From Taudactylus pleione (Eukaryota; Chordata; Amphibia; Anura; Myobatrachidae), in NCBI GenBank assembly GCA_031769625.1, contig JAUIMM010000694.1, forward strand, positions 4,982,501 through 5,046,500: 64,000 nucleotides of DNA, in the 5' to 3' direction. Positions 43,547 to 55,614 of this stretch are shown piece after piece; position 1 is the first letter of the stretch; every line of letters starts with the position of its first letter. A model generated the notes under the pieces. The model was not told where the DNA came from. It saw only the letters and a list, made by a program, of their open reading frames with translations, and did no database searches. A program made the translations under genes and the position numbers.

Positions 43547-46500
43547 ATGGAGGACCAAACTTTCTCCGATAAAAATAAAATAAAGAAAGATCAAGAACCA
43601 CTTCCTCCTAGTGCTGAAGCTGCTGCCACTAGTCATGACATAGACGATAACATGGCATCAACGTCGTCTGCCAAGGCCGAAGCCCAATGTCATAGTAGGG
43701 GGCACATACAATGCCAAATGGCAAAGTTCAGGAAAATGACCTTGAAAAAAACATTTAAATCATCTAAAGAGAAACGTAAACTTGCCAATATGCTATTTAC
43801 GACACGGAGTGGCAAGGAATGGCTAAGGTCTTTCCCTATGTTCATGACTAGTGGTTCAGCTTCACATGACGATGGAAGCCCTCCTCCCATTAAAAAAATC
43901 AAAAGAGTTAAGCAGGCAAAAGCACAGCGAAGAACTGTGCGTTCTAAGAAGATATCACAAATCCCCAAGGAGAGTCCAAGTGTGGTGGTGGTTGCGATGC
44001 CTGACCTTCCCAGCACTGGACGGGAAGAGGTGGCTCTTTTCACCATTTGCACGCCCCCTGCAAGTGCTGAAAAGAGCACCCACAGTCCACTTGCTGATAT
44101 GCAAATTGAAGATGTCACTGTTGAAGTACAACAGAATGAGGATACTGGTGTAGCTGGCGCTGAGGAGGAAGTTGGCGAGGAGGATTCTGATGGTGATGTG
44201 GTTTGTTTAAATCAGGCTCCGGGGGAGACAGTTGTTGTCCGTGGGATGAAAAAGCCCATCACGGTCATGCCTGGGCAGAAGACCAAACATTCCACCTCTT
44301 TGGTCTGGCAATATTTCTATCCAAATCCGGACAACAACTGTCTTGCCATATGTACCATATGTAAAGGTGAAATAAGTAGGGGTAGGGACGTTAACCACCT
44401 AGGAACATCCTCCCTTATATGGCACCTGTAGCGCGTTCATAAAAAGTTACTGTCAAGTTCAGAAACTTTGGCTAAGACCGTAAGTAGTCCAGGGACACCT
44501 AAATCCCGTTGTCCTGTTGTATCCAAGCGCCTGCAAACCACACCGTCAACTCCCTCCTCGTCAATTTCCTCCTTAGTCAGGATCGGAAGTAGTCCTGCAG
44601 GCCATGTCACTGGCATGACTGACTCTCCTATCCGGGATTCCTCCGGAGGATCCTGCATTGTTACGCCTCCTGCTGCCGCTGCTGCTGTTGCTGCTGCTGG
44701 GAGTTGTTCATCATCCCAGAGAGGAAGTAGGAACACCACTACTTTTGCTAAACAATTGACCCTCCAACAGTCCTTAGCGAGGAGGATGAAGTACGACAGC
44801 AGTCATCCTGAAGCAAAACGAATAACTGAGGCCTTGACTGCTATGTTGGTGTTAGACGTGCATCCGGTATCCGCCATTGGTGCAGTTTGATTTAGACAAT
44901 TGATGAAGGTAGTGTGTCCCCGGTTCCAAATCCCGTCTAGATTCCACTTCACTAGGCAGGCGATACCGAGACTGTACAGAATCGTCAGAAAAAGTGTCCT
45001 CAGTGTCCTGAAAAATGCCGTTGTACCCAATGTCCACTTAACCACGGACATGTGGACAAGTGGAACAGGGCAGACTAAGGACTATATGACTGTGACAGCC
45101 CACTGGGTAGATGTATCACCTTATGCAGCAACAGCAGCAGCGTCACCAGTAGCAGCATCTCAGAAACGCCAGCTCGTTCCAAGGCAGGCTACGCTGTGTA
45201 TCACCGGTTTCAGTAAGAGGCACACCGCCGACAACCTCTTAGAGAAACTGAGGGAAATCATTGCCCAGTGGCTTACCCCACTTAGACTCTCCTGGGGATT
45301 TGTGATATCTGACAACGCCACCAATATTGTGCGGGCATTACATCTGGGCAAATTCCAGCACGTCCCATGTTTTGCTCACACAATAAACTTGGTGGTGCAG
45401 AATTTTCTGAAAAGTGACAGGGGCGTGCAGGAGACGCTTTGGGTGGGCCGAAAAATTTCTGGCCACTTTCGCCATTCAGCGACTGCGTGCCGAAGACTGG
45501 AGCGCCAGCAAACACTCTTGAACCTGCCCCGCCATCACCTGAAGCAAGAGGTTGTGACGCGGTGGAACTCAACACTCTATATGCTTCAGAGGATGGAGGA
45601 GCAGCAAAAGGCCATACAAGCCTATACATCCACCTATGACATAGGCAAAGGAGGGGGTATGCACCTGACTCAAGCGCAGTGGAGAATGATTTCCGTGTTG
45701 TGCAAGGTTCTCCAGCTCTTCAAACTTGCCACACGTGAAGTCAGTTCAGACACTGCCAGCTTGAGTCAGGTCATTCCCCTCATCAGGCTTTTGCAGAAGC
45801 AGCTGGAGAAAGTGAAGGAGGAGCTAAGACGGAGCGATTCCGCTCGGCATGTGGGACTTGTGGATGAAGCCCTTCATTCTCTTTGCCAGGATTCCAGGGT
45901 GGTCAATCTGTTGAAATCAGACCACTACATTTTGGCCACCGTGCTCGATCCTAGGTTTAAAGCATATGTGGTGTCTCTCTTTCCGGCCGACACAAGCCTG
46001 CAGAGGAGCAAAGACGTGCTGGTGAACACACTGTCAGCTGAAGCGGAACGTGACACGTCAACAGCTCCTTCTTCATTTTCTCCCGCAACTGGGGCTGCCA
46101 GGAAAAAACTTAGCTATCCTAAGCAACCCGCTGCCGGTGATGCAGGGCAGGCAGGACCAAGTTTGGACATCTGGTCCGGACTGAAGGACCTGGCAACAAT
46201 TTCTGACATGTCTACTGTCACTACATATGATACTGTCACCATTGACAGAATGGTGGAGGATTACATCGGTGACAGCATCCAAGTAGGCATGTCAGACAGT
46301 CCATACCTGTACTGGCAGGAAAAAGAGGCAATTTGGAGGCCCCTGTACAAACTGGCTCTATTTTACCTGAGTTGCCCCCTCCAGTGTGTACTGTGAAAGA
46401 GTGTTTAGTGCAGCCGGGAACCTTGTCAGCGAAAGGCGTAGGAGGTTGCTTCCACAAAATGTGGAGAAGATGATGTTCATCAAAATGAATTATCAACTCT

Positions 46501-46658
46501 TCCAGGGAGACCAGCCTCCAGAACGTACAGAGGGACCTGTGGTGGTGGATTCCAGTGGGGACGAGTTAATACTCTGTGAGGATGAGGATGTACACAACAC
46601 TGAAGAGGGTGAGGAATTGGTGGATGAGGAGGATGAGGACGACATCTTGCCTCCGTAG
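43547..46658 (+). pseudogene. BED-finger hAT transposase, multiply disrupted (copy 4)
   Basis: A 3,112-bp homologue of the copy 3 and 5 transposase genes. A TAG at 44429-44431 falls within the BED finger, between the HL and RVH of the zinc-binding helix. A TGA at 44888-44890 lies before the catalytic domain, and a base loss near 46375 with a following TGA breaks the CPPSSVYSERV motif. The 498-codon stretch 44900-46396 is otherwise open with both catalytic aspartates present. Clearly inactive. Confidence 0.92.
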
Positions 46659-47283
46659 AGCCAGTTTGTGCAGGGACAGATTAATTTCCAGCTTGTTTTG
46701 TGGGGGCCCAAACGAACCAATCATTTCAGCCACAGTTGTGTGGCAGACCCTGGCGCTGAAATGATTGGTTTGTTAAAGTGTGCATGTCCTGTTTATACAA
46801 CATAAGGGTGGGTGGGAGGGCCCAAGGACAATTCCATCTTGCACCTCTTTTTTTTCTTTGCATTATGTACAGTTTGGGGCCTAGTTTTTCAAACTGCCAT
46901 CCTGTCTGCCACTGCAGTGCCACGCCTAGATGGGTCACGTGTTTGTGTCGCCCACTCGTATCTCTTAGCATAGTCATCCAGCTACCTCGGTGCAACCTTT
47001 TGGACATAAAAACACTATTGTGAGGTATGAGTTGTTCAGAATAGACTGGAAATGAGTGGAAATTAAGGTTATTGAGGTTAATAATAGCATAGGAGCAGAA
47101 AAACCAACACATTCTGTGATTTTAGCTGTTTTTATGCTTTTTTAAAAAAAAATACAGATCCAAAACACAAAACCCAGAACCCAAAACACGGAAGGGTGGT
47201 TTTGGCAAAACCAATCCAGATCCAAAACACGAAGAAAGATCCAGATCCAAAACCAAAACACGAAAAGGGGCCGGTGCACACCC

Positions 47284-47286
<3 letters not shown>

Positions 47287-47325
<39 letters not shown>

Positions 47326-47640
47326 TACATACATACATACATATACACACTCACAGTATCTACTGTGTATATATATATATATCTATATCCCAATAAAGTG
47401 AAAAATATTGGATATTAATTATTACAGGAGTAGTCCACTTGTCCACTTCCTGACAACAACTTCTATAGCAATAGTTTCCTCCCAGGTATAGGGGTTCACT
47501 GCTCCCTGTTCTAGACTTCTTCCCTCACATCTATGCAGGTGCAGGTGGAGGGTCTCTAGCGTTTCAAACGCTGCTTTTCCAACCACATTATTCTGTGCTA
47601 AGAACAGGTGGTCTGTCCCTAGTACTCCAAAGGCAGTGGG
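47287..47640. other. Microsatellite then gene-free DNA
   Basis: (AT)n, (AC)n and (ATAC)n tracts to about 47390, then 250 bp without recognised features. Confidence 0.6.
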
Positions 47641-48410
47641 TTGTGCTGTGCTGTGTTTTGTGCTGTGCTGTGTTTTGTGCTGTGTTTTGTTCTGTGCTGT
47701 GTTTTGTGTTGTGCTGCGCTGTGTTTTGTGCTGTGCTGTGTTTTGTGCTGTGTTTTGTGTTGTTTTCTGATTTGTGCTGTGCTCTGTTTTGTGCTGTGCT
47801 CTGTTTTGTGCTGTGCTCTGTTTTGTGCTGTGCTGTGTTTTGTGTTGTTTTCTGTTTTGTGCTGTGCTTTGTGTTGTGTTGTGCTTTGTGCTGTGCTTTG
47901 TGCTGTGCTATGTTTTGTGCTGTGATGTGTTTTGTGCTGTGCTGTGTTTTGTGCTGTGCTTTGTGTTGTGCTGTGCTTTGTGTTGTGCTGTGCTTTGTGT
48001 TGTGTTGTGCTGTGTTTTGTGCTGTACTGTTTTGTATTGTGCTGTGCTGTGTTTTGTATTGTGCTGTGCTGTGCTGTGTTTTGTGCTGTGCTATGTTTTT
48101 TGTTGTGCTGCGCTGTTTTGTGCTGTGTTTTGTGTTGTTTTCTGTTTTGTGCTGTGCTCTGTTTTGTGTTGTGCTGTGTTTTGTGCTGTGTTCTGTTTTG
48201 TGCTGTGCTGTGTTTTGTGTTGTTTTCTGTTTTGTGCTGTGCTTTGTGGTGTGCTATGTTTTGTGCTGTGCTGTGCTTTGTGTTGTGCTTTGTGCTGTGC
48301 TGTGCTGTGCTGTGCTTTGTGCTGTGCTATGTTTTGTGCTGTGATGTGTTTTGTGCTGTGCTCTGTTTTGTGCTGTGCTCTGTTTTGTGCTGTGCTGTGT
48401 TTTGTCTTAC
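47641..48410. repeat. TGTGCTGTG/TTTTG low-complexity array
   Basis: About 770 bp made almost only of TGTGCTG and TGTTTTG words. It gives cysteine/valine/leucine-rich open frames in all three plus frames (up to 249 codons) with no coding character. Confidence 0.93.
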
Positions 48411-48419
48411 ATGAAATAA

Positions 48420-48900
48420 CACAATGAGAGTGTTGTTTAGCTCCTATTCAGCTTACACAACGTAAGTGTTGCGCTTTTCTCATTCCAGTCTGTACATAAA
48501 ACTGGTTAATTAATTTCCTATTGAATTATTAATTTAATCTGGCTAGTACGTTTGTTTTTTGTGCATTTGCTAATTATTTCATTATACCATTATAATAATC
48601 ACTGTCATTGTATTAGATTGTAATTATTCCTGCACTGTAGATGTTTCCTTTCGTCCACTGTTTGAAATCCAATTATTTCAAATTCTCTTTATTTTTTTAC
48701 AGCCAAATTAATTTGAAAACATTTCTGGGCTGAAAATACTAAGTTATTTATAAACAGATTTATTTGTCGGCTGGAAACACCTCTCTGCGATCAGACTACA
48801 GCAACATTTGGCCGTGTTAAATACAAACACCGGGAATCCATCAATGGTATGATCTGTGCAGGCTTTGTTAGGTTAAACATTAAATTATTTTTGTAGTCCT
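48420..48900. other. AT-rich low-repeat block, possible conserved noncoding DNA
   Basis: About 480 bp dense in TAATTA-type motifs (GGTTAATTAATTTCC, TGAATTATTAATTTAATC, CCAAATTAATTTG), with no repeat structure or coding frame. As with 28300-29060, the look is that of a developmental enhancer; proof would need cross-species alignment. Confidence 0.35.
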
Positions 48901-48904
48901 TCCC

Positions 48905-49444
48905 CAATCAATAACTAGCCCCATACATATGGTCAGGTAATGTTAAACAGGGGGGAAAAGCAGTGTGGGGTCCCCCCTACTTTCCAATAACCAGCACTAG
49001 GCTGAGCCAGCTCGGGGGATAATGCTTTAGCAGGAAGACACAGAGTAGTGTGCTCCTGCCATAATGGCAGCCAGCCTTAAGCTGTTAAGCCCAGGGCTAT
49101 AATCCTTCGCGGGATGTAGTTATGTGACCGGCGACAGTCGCAATTCCGACGCTAAAATGCCGGCTAGGGATTTATGACAGGCATCAAGATACTGACGCCT
49201 GTCATAATCCTGATTCCGGAATACAGATCGTTGCAGGCCCGAACGAGGTAAGTACGGGTGCCCGTCCTCTTAGCCACAGGGGGGGGGGGGATTTTAGGGT
49301 TAGGCAGTCCCAGGGGGAGGTTAGGGTTAGGCACCCCCACAGGAGGGTTAGATTTAGGGTGCGGGTAGGGGTGGGGTTAGGTTTAGGCACTAACAGGGGG
49401 TGGTTAGGGTTAGGCACTAGGGGGGAGGTTAGGCACCCCTAAAG
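48905..49444. repeat. Dispersed repeat with degenerate TTAGGG-rich tract
   Basis: 49280-49444 has repeated GGTTAGGGTTAGGCAC blocks with G-runs. Preceding sequence (TGCCGGCTAGGG, GACGCCTGTCATAATCC) belongs to the same repeat. The repeat is broken at GCACCCCTAAAG (49433-49444) and resumes at 60014. A related, oppositely oriented tract is at 63706-63860. Confidence 0.6.
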
Positions 49445-50692
49445 TGTCAGAATCATGTCTAGTTTTCACCTTTTGCCTGTTGACTTACCACTGCCAGATG
49501 TCTCCATGGATCTGTGTGTGTAATTTGCCTGGAGGACCTGTTCTGGTCATGCTGCTGCAGCACTTCTCTATGCATTCCTTCCACAGTGATTATTTCACCT
49601 GGGTCCTTTCCTGTCTGTGAACAGTGCTAGCCCTGATTATAATCACACGGTGTGGTCATGACTCAATGCTGAAGAGATGAATACTCCCTCTGCATGTTGT
49701 GCCTTCCACCACTCAGAATACTACTGCCAGACCACCTGTCCATATCCACCAATTGCAGCCAGACCCAGGGTATATATCCTCCCCTGATAGCATTCTGGGC
49801 CTGAACATCTTGTTACTTCCGTGGTGTATGGTTCGTGCTGTTTCTGTATACAAGTGTATCCCTGTCTCCTGCTGACAGCATCCCCTGGTGCATCCTGAAA
49901 ACCTGCTACTGCAATACCTGGCAATCCAGAAAACCTGCTACAGCAATACCTGGCAATCTAGACGTCCTGCTAGCATCAGCTGTAAGTGAGTTCCTGTGCT
50001 CCTGACCTTAGTCCTGTGCTCTGCTAGCCCTACTCCTGGTTGGTCCCTGGCACCCTGCAAACCTGCATCTTGCTTCCTGCTGTGGATCAAGTCCTGCTCC
50101 TTCTACCTACCCACTCACTCCCTGAACCTAAAATCCCAATTCTACCCATTCCTTCCTGAACCTGTTATTCCCAATTACTCTGTCCAGCCTGCACCTGAGT
50201 TCCAGTCTCTGTCACAGCATTTCTACCCTGTTTAGCCCTCGTCTCAGCATTACCTGATTTCTCTTCAGCCATTGTCGCATCACTCCAGTCCAGAGTCAAG
50301 TTCCAAGTGCAATCCACAATATTCCAGTCCAGAGTCAAGTTCCAAGTTCATCAGTTCAGTCCACGTTGTTCCAGTCCAGAGTCAAGTTCCAAGTTCTTCA
50401 GTTCAATCCACGTTATTCCAGTCCAGAGTCAAGTTCCAAGTTCATTGGTTCAATCCACATTATTCCAGTCCAGAGTCAAGTTCCAAGTTCACCAGTTCAA
50501 CTCAACAAGTCTTCCTGCCGGTCCCAGTCCGGTTCCTCCAAGTTCCTGTCATTTATCATCAAAGGCAGTTCTCACTGCTACATAAATCTTGCAATAGAGC
50601 TATCTACGTCATCTGTGGTTCCAGTCATGCCGGTCTCCGTTGAATCCCGCTCATCACCTGAGACAGGTAACTCACAGACACCATTCGTGACA
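49445..50692 (+). mobile_element. Solo LTR
   Basis: A 1,248-bp LTR from TGTCAGAATC to CATTCGTGACA with a perfect 5-bp duplication TAAAG (49440-49444, 50693-50697). There is no internal region, so it is a recombination product. A TATA-like GTATATATCC lies near 49770. It is not the same LTR as at 4667, though it shares the TGTCA/TGACA ends. Strand is chosen from the TATA position. Confidence 0.85.
50275..50505. repeat. ~50-bp tandem repeat inside the solo LTR
   Basis: About four to five units containing CCAGTCCAGAGTCAAGTTCC. The frames 50272-50695 come from this repeat. Confidence 0.9.
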
Positions 50693-50786
50693 TAAAGAAG
50701 GAAAACAAGTGATGTCCGTATCCTGCGCCAAAGTACTATCACAAGTCAACCTTATACGTGACACCTATCACTCAAAATATCAAATA

Positions 50787-50891
50787 TGCAAGAAAAAATT
50801 AGGATGACTCATATAAGTACCTCGAATCAATTAAGGTGTAATCCAACCGTCAGATGATTAAATATGAAGACTGTGATTGTGAGTTCTTAGT
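50787..50891. repeat. Left arm of 105-bp inverted repeat
   Basis: Starts TGCAAGAAAAAATTAGG and ends GTGAGTTCTTAGT. It is the inverted partner of 59900-60004, with a few base differences. Confidence 0.88.
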
Positions 50892-50907
50892 CACTCATAG
50901 AGTCTTT

Positions 50908-51506
50908 GGGCCTGATTCAGAGCCGCTCGTAAGCGGGCGCTCGTTCCCTCCGAGCGATGTTTGCCAAACAGCACATGTGTACGGATCGCAATACGCATGT
51001 GCGAACCAGTCAGTGCGGCCGAAAATCGTTTGTTCGTTAAATAGCGAATGCCTGCTATTTTGAGTGACAGGAGGAGGCGTATGTGGGTGGTAACAGGGGA
51101 AGGTGCTTGAAAGCGGGGAGTGGAGATCAGAACACAGGCGTGCTTAAAGGTCAAAACGGGCGTTTTATGGGTGTGCATAATTAATACAGCAGCGTCATTG
51201 ACCACATCACTGGGTTATTTTATAGTCAGAACTGCTCGCAAGATTGCGGTAGGAAAAACCAACCACAAGAATAGCGAGCAGTTCATACGCTGGTCGATGT
51301 ACTCGATTAATCTAATAAATAGCGGACATGACGTAGGACGCGAGCGGCCAGGGGGCGTAGTTTCCAAAAAAACGACCGCAAGTTTTGTTCGCTCGTTCAG
51401 ACATAGATTCGTGAACAGACCGCAAAGAACGAATGGTTCATTTGAATAGCCACCCCTTTTTTCAGAACGAACGACCGCAAATAGCGTCCGGCTCTGAATC
51501 AGGCCC
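50908..51506 (+). mobile_element. 599-bp MITE with foldback-family termini, copy M2
   Basis: Ends GGGCCTGATTC and GAATCAGGCCC with perfect 3-bp duplication TTT (50905-50907, 51507-51509). Same body as M1 (inverted) and M3. It contains TTTGTTCGTTAAATAGCGAA and a 109-codon frame at 51120-51449. Confidence 0.88.
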
Positions 51507-52471
51507 TTTGTTCCACATAGACCCTCCTATTGTTTTCAGTTCTAGTGTTGTCTGCTGGAAGCAGAGAGAGAAGCAATATAGCATAAAACCTTTTATTAAA
51601 TGTGTACAAAGACAAAAGTGCCAATAATGCACTCCTACCAGACATGGTGTGAGACAAGCAGGGCCTCAATTCAAGCAGCGGTTAAGAAACCCTGGTATAC
51701 CGCCAGCAGGAATGTTGGTCCTCCTCTCTCGTCAATGGTTACAAAGTTCCCCTCCACCAACATGTTTCGACCAGCCTGTGGTCTTTTTCAAGGTATAGGG
51801 GAGTTCTAAATGACCTGGTAGTTAAACCAGTCCTGACTAGGGGTGTGCACCGGCCACTTTTCGTGTTTTGTGTTTTGGTTTTGGATCTGGATCTTTCTTC
51901 GTGTTTTGGATCTGGATTGGTTTTGCCAAAACCACCCTTCCGTGTTTTGGGTTCTGGGTTTTGTGTTTTGGATCTGTATTTTTTTTTAAAAAGCATAAAA
52001 ACAGCTAAAATCACAGAATTTGTAGGTTTTTCTGCTCCTATGCTATTATTAACCTCAATAACCTTAATTTCCACTCATTTCCAGTCTATTCTGAACACCT
52101 CACACCTCACAATAGTGTTTTTATGTCCAAAACGTTGCACCGAGGTAGCTGGATGACTATGCTAAGCGACACGAGTGGGCGGCACAAACACGTGACCCAT
52201 CTAGGCGTGAAACTGCAGTGGCAGACAGGATGGCAGTTTGAAAAACTAGGCCCCAAACTGTACATAATGCAAAGAAAAAAAAGAGGTGCAAGATGGAATT
52301 GTCCTTGGGCCCTCCCACCCACCCTTATGTTGTATAAACAGGACATGCACACTTTAACAAACCAATCATTTCAGCGCCAGGGTCTGCCACACAACTGTGG
52401 CTGAAATGATTGGTTCGTTTGGGCCCCCACAAAACAAGCTGGCAATTAATGTGTCCCTGCACAAACTGGCT

Positions 52472-55400
52472 CTATGGAGGCAAGATGTCATCCTCATCCT
52501 CCTCATCCACTGATTCCTCACCCTCTTCAGTGTGTACATCCTCATCCTCACAAAGTATTAACTCGTCCCCACTTGAATCCACCACCACAGGTCCCTCTGT
52601 ACCTTCTGGAGGCTGGTCTCCCTGGAAGAGCTGATAATTCATTTTGATGAACATCATCTTCTCCACATTCTGTGGAAGCAACCTCCTACGCCTTTCGCTG
52701 ACAAGGTTCCCGGCTGCACTAAACACTCTTTCGGAGTACACACTGGAGGGGGGGCAACTCAGGTAAAATAGAGCCAGTTTGTACAGGGGCCTCCAAATTG
52801 CCTCTTTTTCCTGCCAGTACAGGTATGGACTGTCTGCCATGCCTACTTGGATGCTGTCACCGATGTAATCCTCCACCATTCTGTCAATGGTGACAGTATC
52901 ATATGCAGTGACAGTAGACATGTCAGAAATTGTTGCCAGGTCCTTCAGTCCGGACCAGATGTCCAAACTTGGTCCTGCCTGCCCTGCATCACCGCCAGCG
53001 GGTTGCTTAGGATACCTAAGTTTTTTCCTGGCAGCCCCAGTTGCAGGAGAAAATGAAGAAGGAGCCGTTGACGTGTCACGTTCCGCTTCAGCTGACAGTG
53101 TGTTCACCAGCAGGTCTTTGCACCTCTGCAGGCTTGTGTCGGCCGGAAAGAGAGACACCACATAGGCTTTAAACCTAGGATCGAGCACGGTGGCCAAAAC
53201 GTAGTGGTCTGATTTCAACAGATTGACCACCCTGGAATCCTGGCAAAGCGAATGAAGGGCTTCATCCACAAGTCCCACATGCCGAGCGGAATCGCTCCGT
53301 CTTAGCTACTCCTTCACTTTCTCCAGCTGCTTCTGCAAAAGCCTGATGAGGGGAATGACCTGACTCAAGCTGGCAGTGTCTGAACTGACTTCACGTGTGG
53401 CAAGTTCGAAGGGCTGGAGAACCTTGCACAACACGGAAATCATTCTCCACTGCGCTTGAGTCAGGTGCATACCCCCTCCTTTGCCTATGTCATAGGTGGA
53501 TGTATAGGCTTGTATGGCCTTTTGCTGCTCCTCCATCCTCTGAAGCATATAGAGGGTTGAGTTCCACCGCGTCACAACCTCTTGCTTCAGGTGATGGCGG
53601 GGCAGGTTCAAGAGTGTTTGCTGGCGCTCCAGTCTTCGGCACGCAGTCGCTGAATGGCGAAAGTGGCCAGAAATTTTTCGGGCCACCCAAAGCGTCTCCT
53701 GCACGCCCCTGTCGCTTTTCAGAAAATTCTGCACCACCAAGTTTATTGTGTGAGCAAAACATGGGACGTGCTGGAATTTGCCCAGATGTAATGCCCGCAC
53801 AATATTGGTGGCGTTGTCAGATATCACAAATCCCCAGGAGAGTCTAAGTGGGGTAAGCCACTGGGCGATGATTTCCCTCAGTTTCTCTAAGAGGTTGTCG
53901 GCGGTGTGCCTCTTACTGAAACCGGTGATACACAGCGTAGCCTGCCTTGTAACGAGCTGGCATTTCTGAGATGCTGCTACTGGTGACGCTGCTGCTGTTG
54001 CTGCGTAAGGTGATACATCTACCCAGTGGGCTGTCACAGTCATATAGTCCTTAGTCTGCCCTGTTCCACTTGTCCACATGTCCGTGGTTAAGTGGACATT
54101 GTGTACAACGGCATTATTCAGGACACTGAGGACACTTTTTCTGACGTTTCTGTACAGTCTCGGTATCGCCTGCCTAGTGAAGTGGAATCTAGACGGGATT
54201 TGGAACCGGGGACACACTACCTCCATCAATTGTCTAAATCCCACTGCACTAATGGCGGATACCGGACGCACATCTAACACCAACATAGCAGTCAAGGCCT
54301 CAGTTATACGTTTTGCTTCAGGATGACTGCTGTCGTACTTCATCCTCCTCGCTAAGGACTGTTGGAGGGTCAATTGTTTAGTAAAAGTAGTGGTGTTCCT
54401 ACTTCCTCTCTGGGATGATGAACGACTCCCAGCAGCAGCAACAGCAGCAGCGGCAGCAGTAGGCGTAGCAATGCAGGATCCTCCAGAGGAATCAAGGATA
54501 GGAGAGTCAGTCATGCCAGTGACATGGCCTGCAGGACTACTTCCGATCCTGACTAAGGAGGAAATTGACGAGGAGGGAGTTGACGGTGTGGTTTGCAGGC
54601 GCTTGGATACAACAGGACAACGGGATTTAGGTGTCCCTGGACTGCTTACGGTCTTAGCCAAAGTTTCTGAACTTGACAGTAACTTTTTATGAACGCGCTG
54701 CAGGTGCCGTATAAGGGAGGATGTTCCTAGGTGGTTGACGTCCCTACCCCTACTTATTTCACCTTTACATATGGTACATATGGCAAGACAGTTGTTGTCC
54801 GGATTTGGATAGAAATATTGCCAGACCAAAGAGGTGGAATGTTTGGTCTTCTGCCCAGGCATGACCGTGATGGGCTTTTTCATCCCACGGACAACAACTG
54901 TCTCCCCCGGAGCCTGATTTAAACAAACCACATCACCATCAGAATCCTCCTCGCCAACTTCCTCCTCAGCGCCAGCTACACCAGTATCCTCATCCTGTTG
55001 TACTTCAACAGTGACATCTTCAATTTGCATATCAGCAAGTGGACTGTGGGTGCTCCTTTCAGCACTTGCAGGGGGCGTGCAAATGGTGGAAAGAGCAACC
55101 TCTTCCCGTCCAGTGCTGGGAAGGTCAGGCATCGCAACCACCACCACACTTGGACTCTCCTTGGGGATTTGTGATATCTTCTTAGAAAGCACAGTTCTTC
55201 GCTGTGCTTTTGCCAGCTTAACTCTTTTGATTTTTTTAGTGGGAGGAGGGCTTCCATCGTCATGTGAAGCTGAACCACTAGTCATGAACATACTAGGGAT
55301 CGACCTTAGCCGTTCCTTGCCACTCCGTGTCGTAAATGGCATATTGGCAAGTTTACGTTTCTCTTCAGCTGATTTAAATGTCTTTTTCAAGGTCATTTTC

Positions 55401-55585
55401 CTGAACTTTGCCATTTGGGATTGTATGTGCCCTCTACTATGACATTGGGCATCGGCCTTGGCAGACGACGTTGATGGCATGTTATCGTCTATGTCATGAC
55501 TAGTGGCAGCAGCTTCAGCACTAGGAGGAAGTGGTTCTTGATCTTTCTCTATTTTATTTTTATCGGAGAAAGTTTGGTCCTCCAT
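52472..55585 (-). pseudogene. BED-finger hAT transposase, intact but for one in-frame TAG (copy 5)
   Basis: A 1,037-residue transposase for cut-and-paste transposition, acting in the nucleus. Visible features: acidic, Ser/Pro-rich N-terminus with basic cluster ~117-130; BED zinc finger ~252-300 (C270, C273, H294, H299); catalytic D502 (TTDMWTS) and D590 (ISDNATN); C609/H612 (CFAHTINL); WNST ~674; LDPRF ~801; catalytic E952 in SERVFSAAG; arginine-rich stretch RRRR; acidic C-terminal tail. The ATG at 55585 begins MEDQTF, shared by copies 3 and 4. Codon 760 is TAG (53306-53308) where copies 3 and 4 have GAG. No frameshift. The stop leaves the BED finger and two acidic residues but removes the third and the dimerisation domain. 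Confidence 0.94.
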
Positions 55586-55614
55586 TTATGTTATATCTAT
55601 TTGATATATACGTG

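Larger units (their letters stand above)
41950..47286 (+). mobile_element. hAT transposon copy 4
   Basis: A 5,337-bp element with ends TAGGGGTGAGC and GTGCACACCCCTA and flanks ATTTATAT / ATATATAT (7 of 8) in an AT microsatellite. It has the same architecture as copy 3 but only about six 160-bp units, and the transposase carries several lesions. Confidence 0.93.

Noticed and set aside
47595..48427. Cysteine-rich frames of 160-249 codons
   Set aside because: Produced by TGTGCTG/TTTTG low-complexity DNA. All three plus frames are open with equivalent composition.
49400..50700. Coding reading of the 123-aa frame in the solo LTR
   Set aside because: It arises from a ~50-bp tandem repeat within the LTR and has no homologous domain.
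37228..55442. 143-aa and 100-aa frames antisense to the transposase genes
   Set aside because: They overlap the real transposase frame in three copies and share its conservation. Nothing independent supports them.
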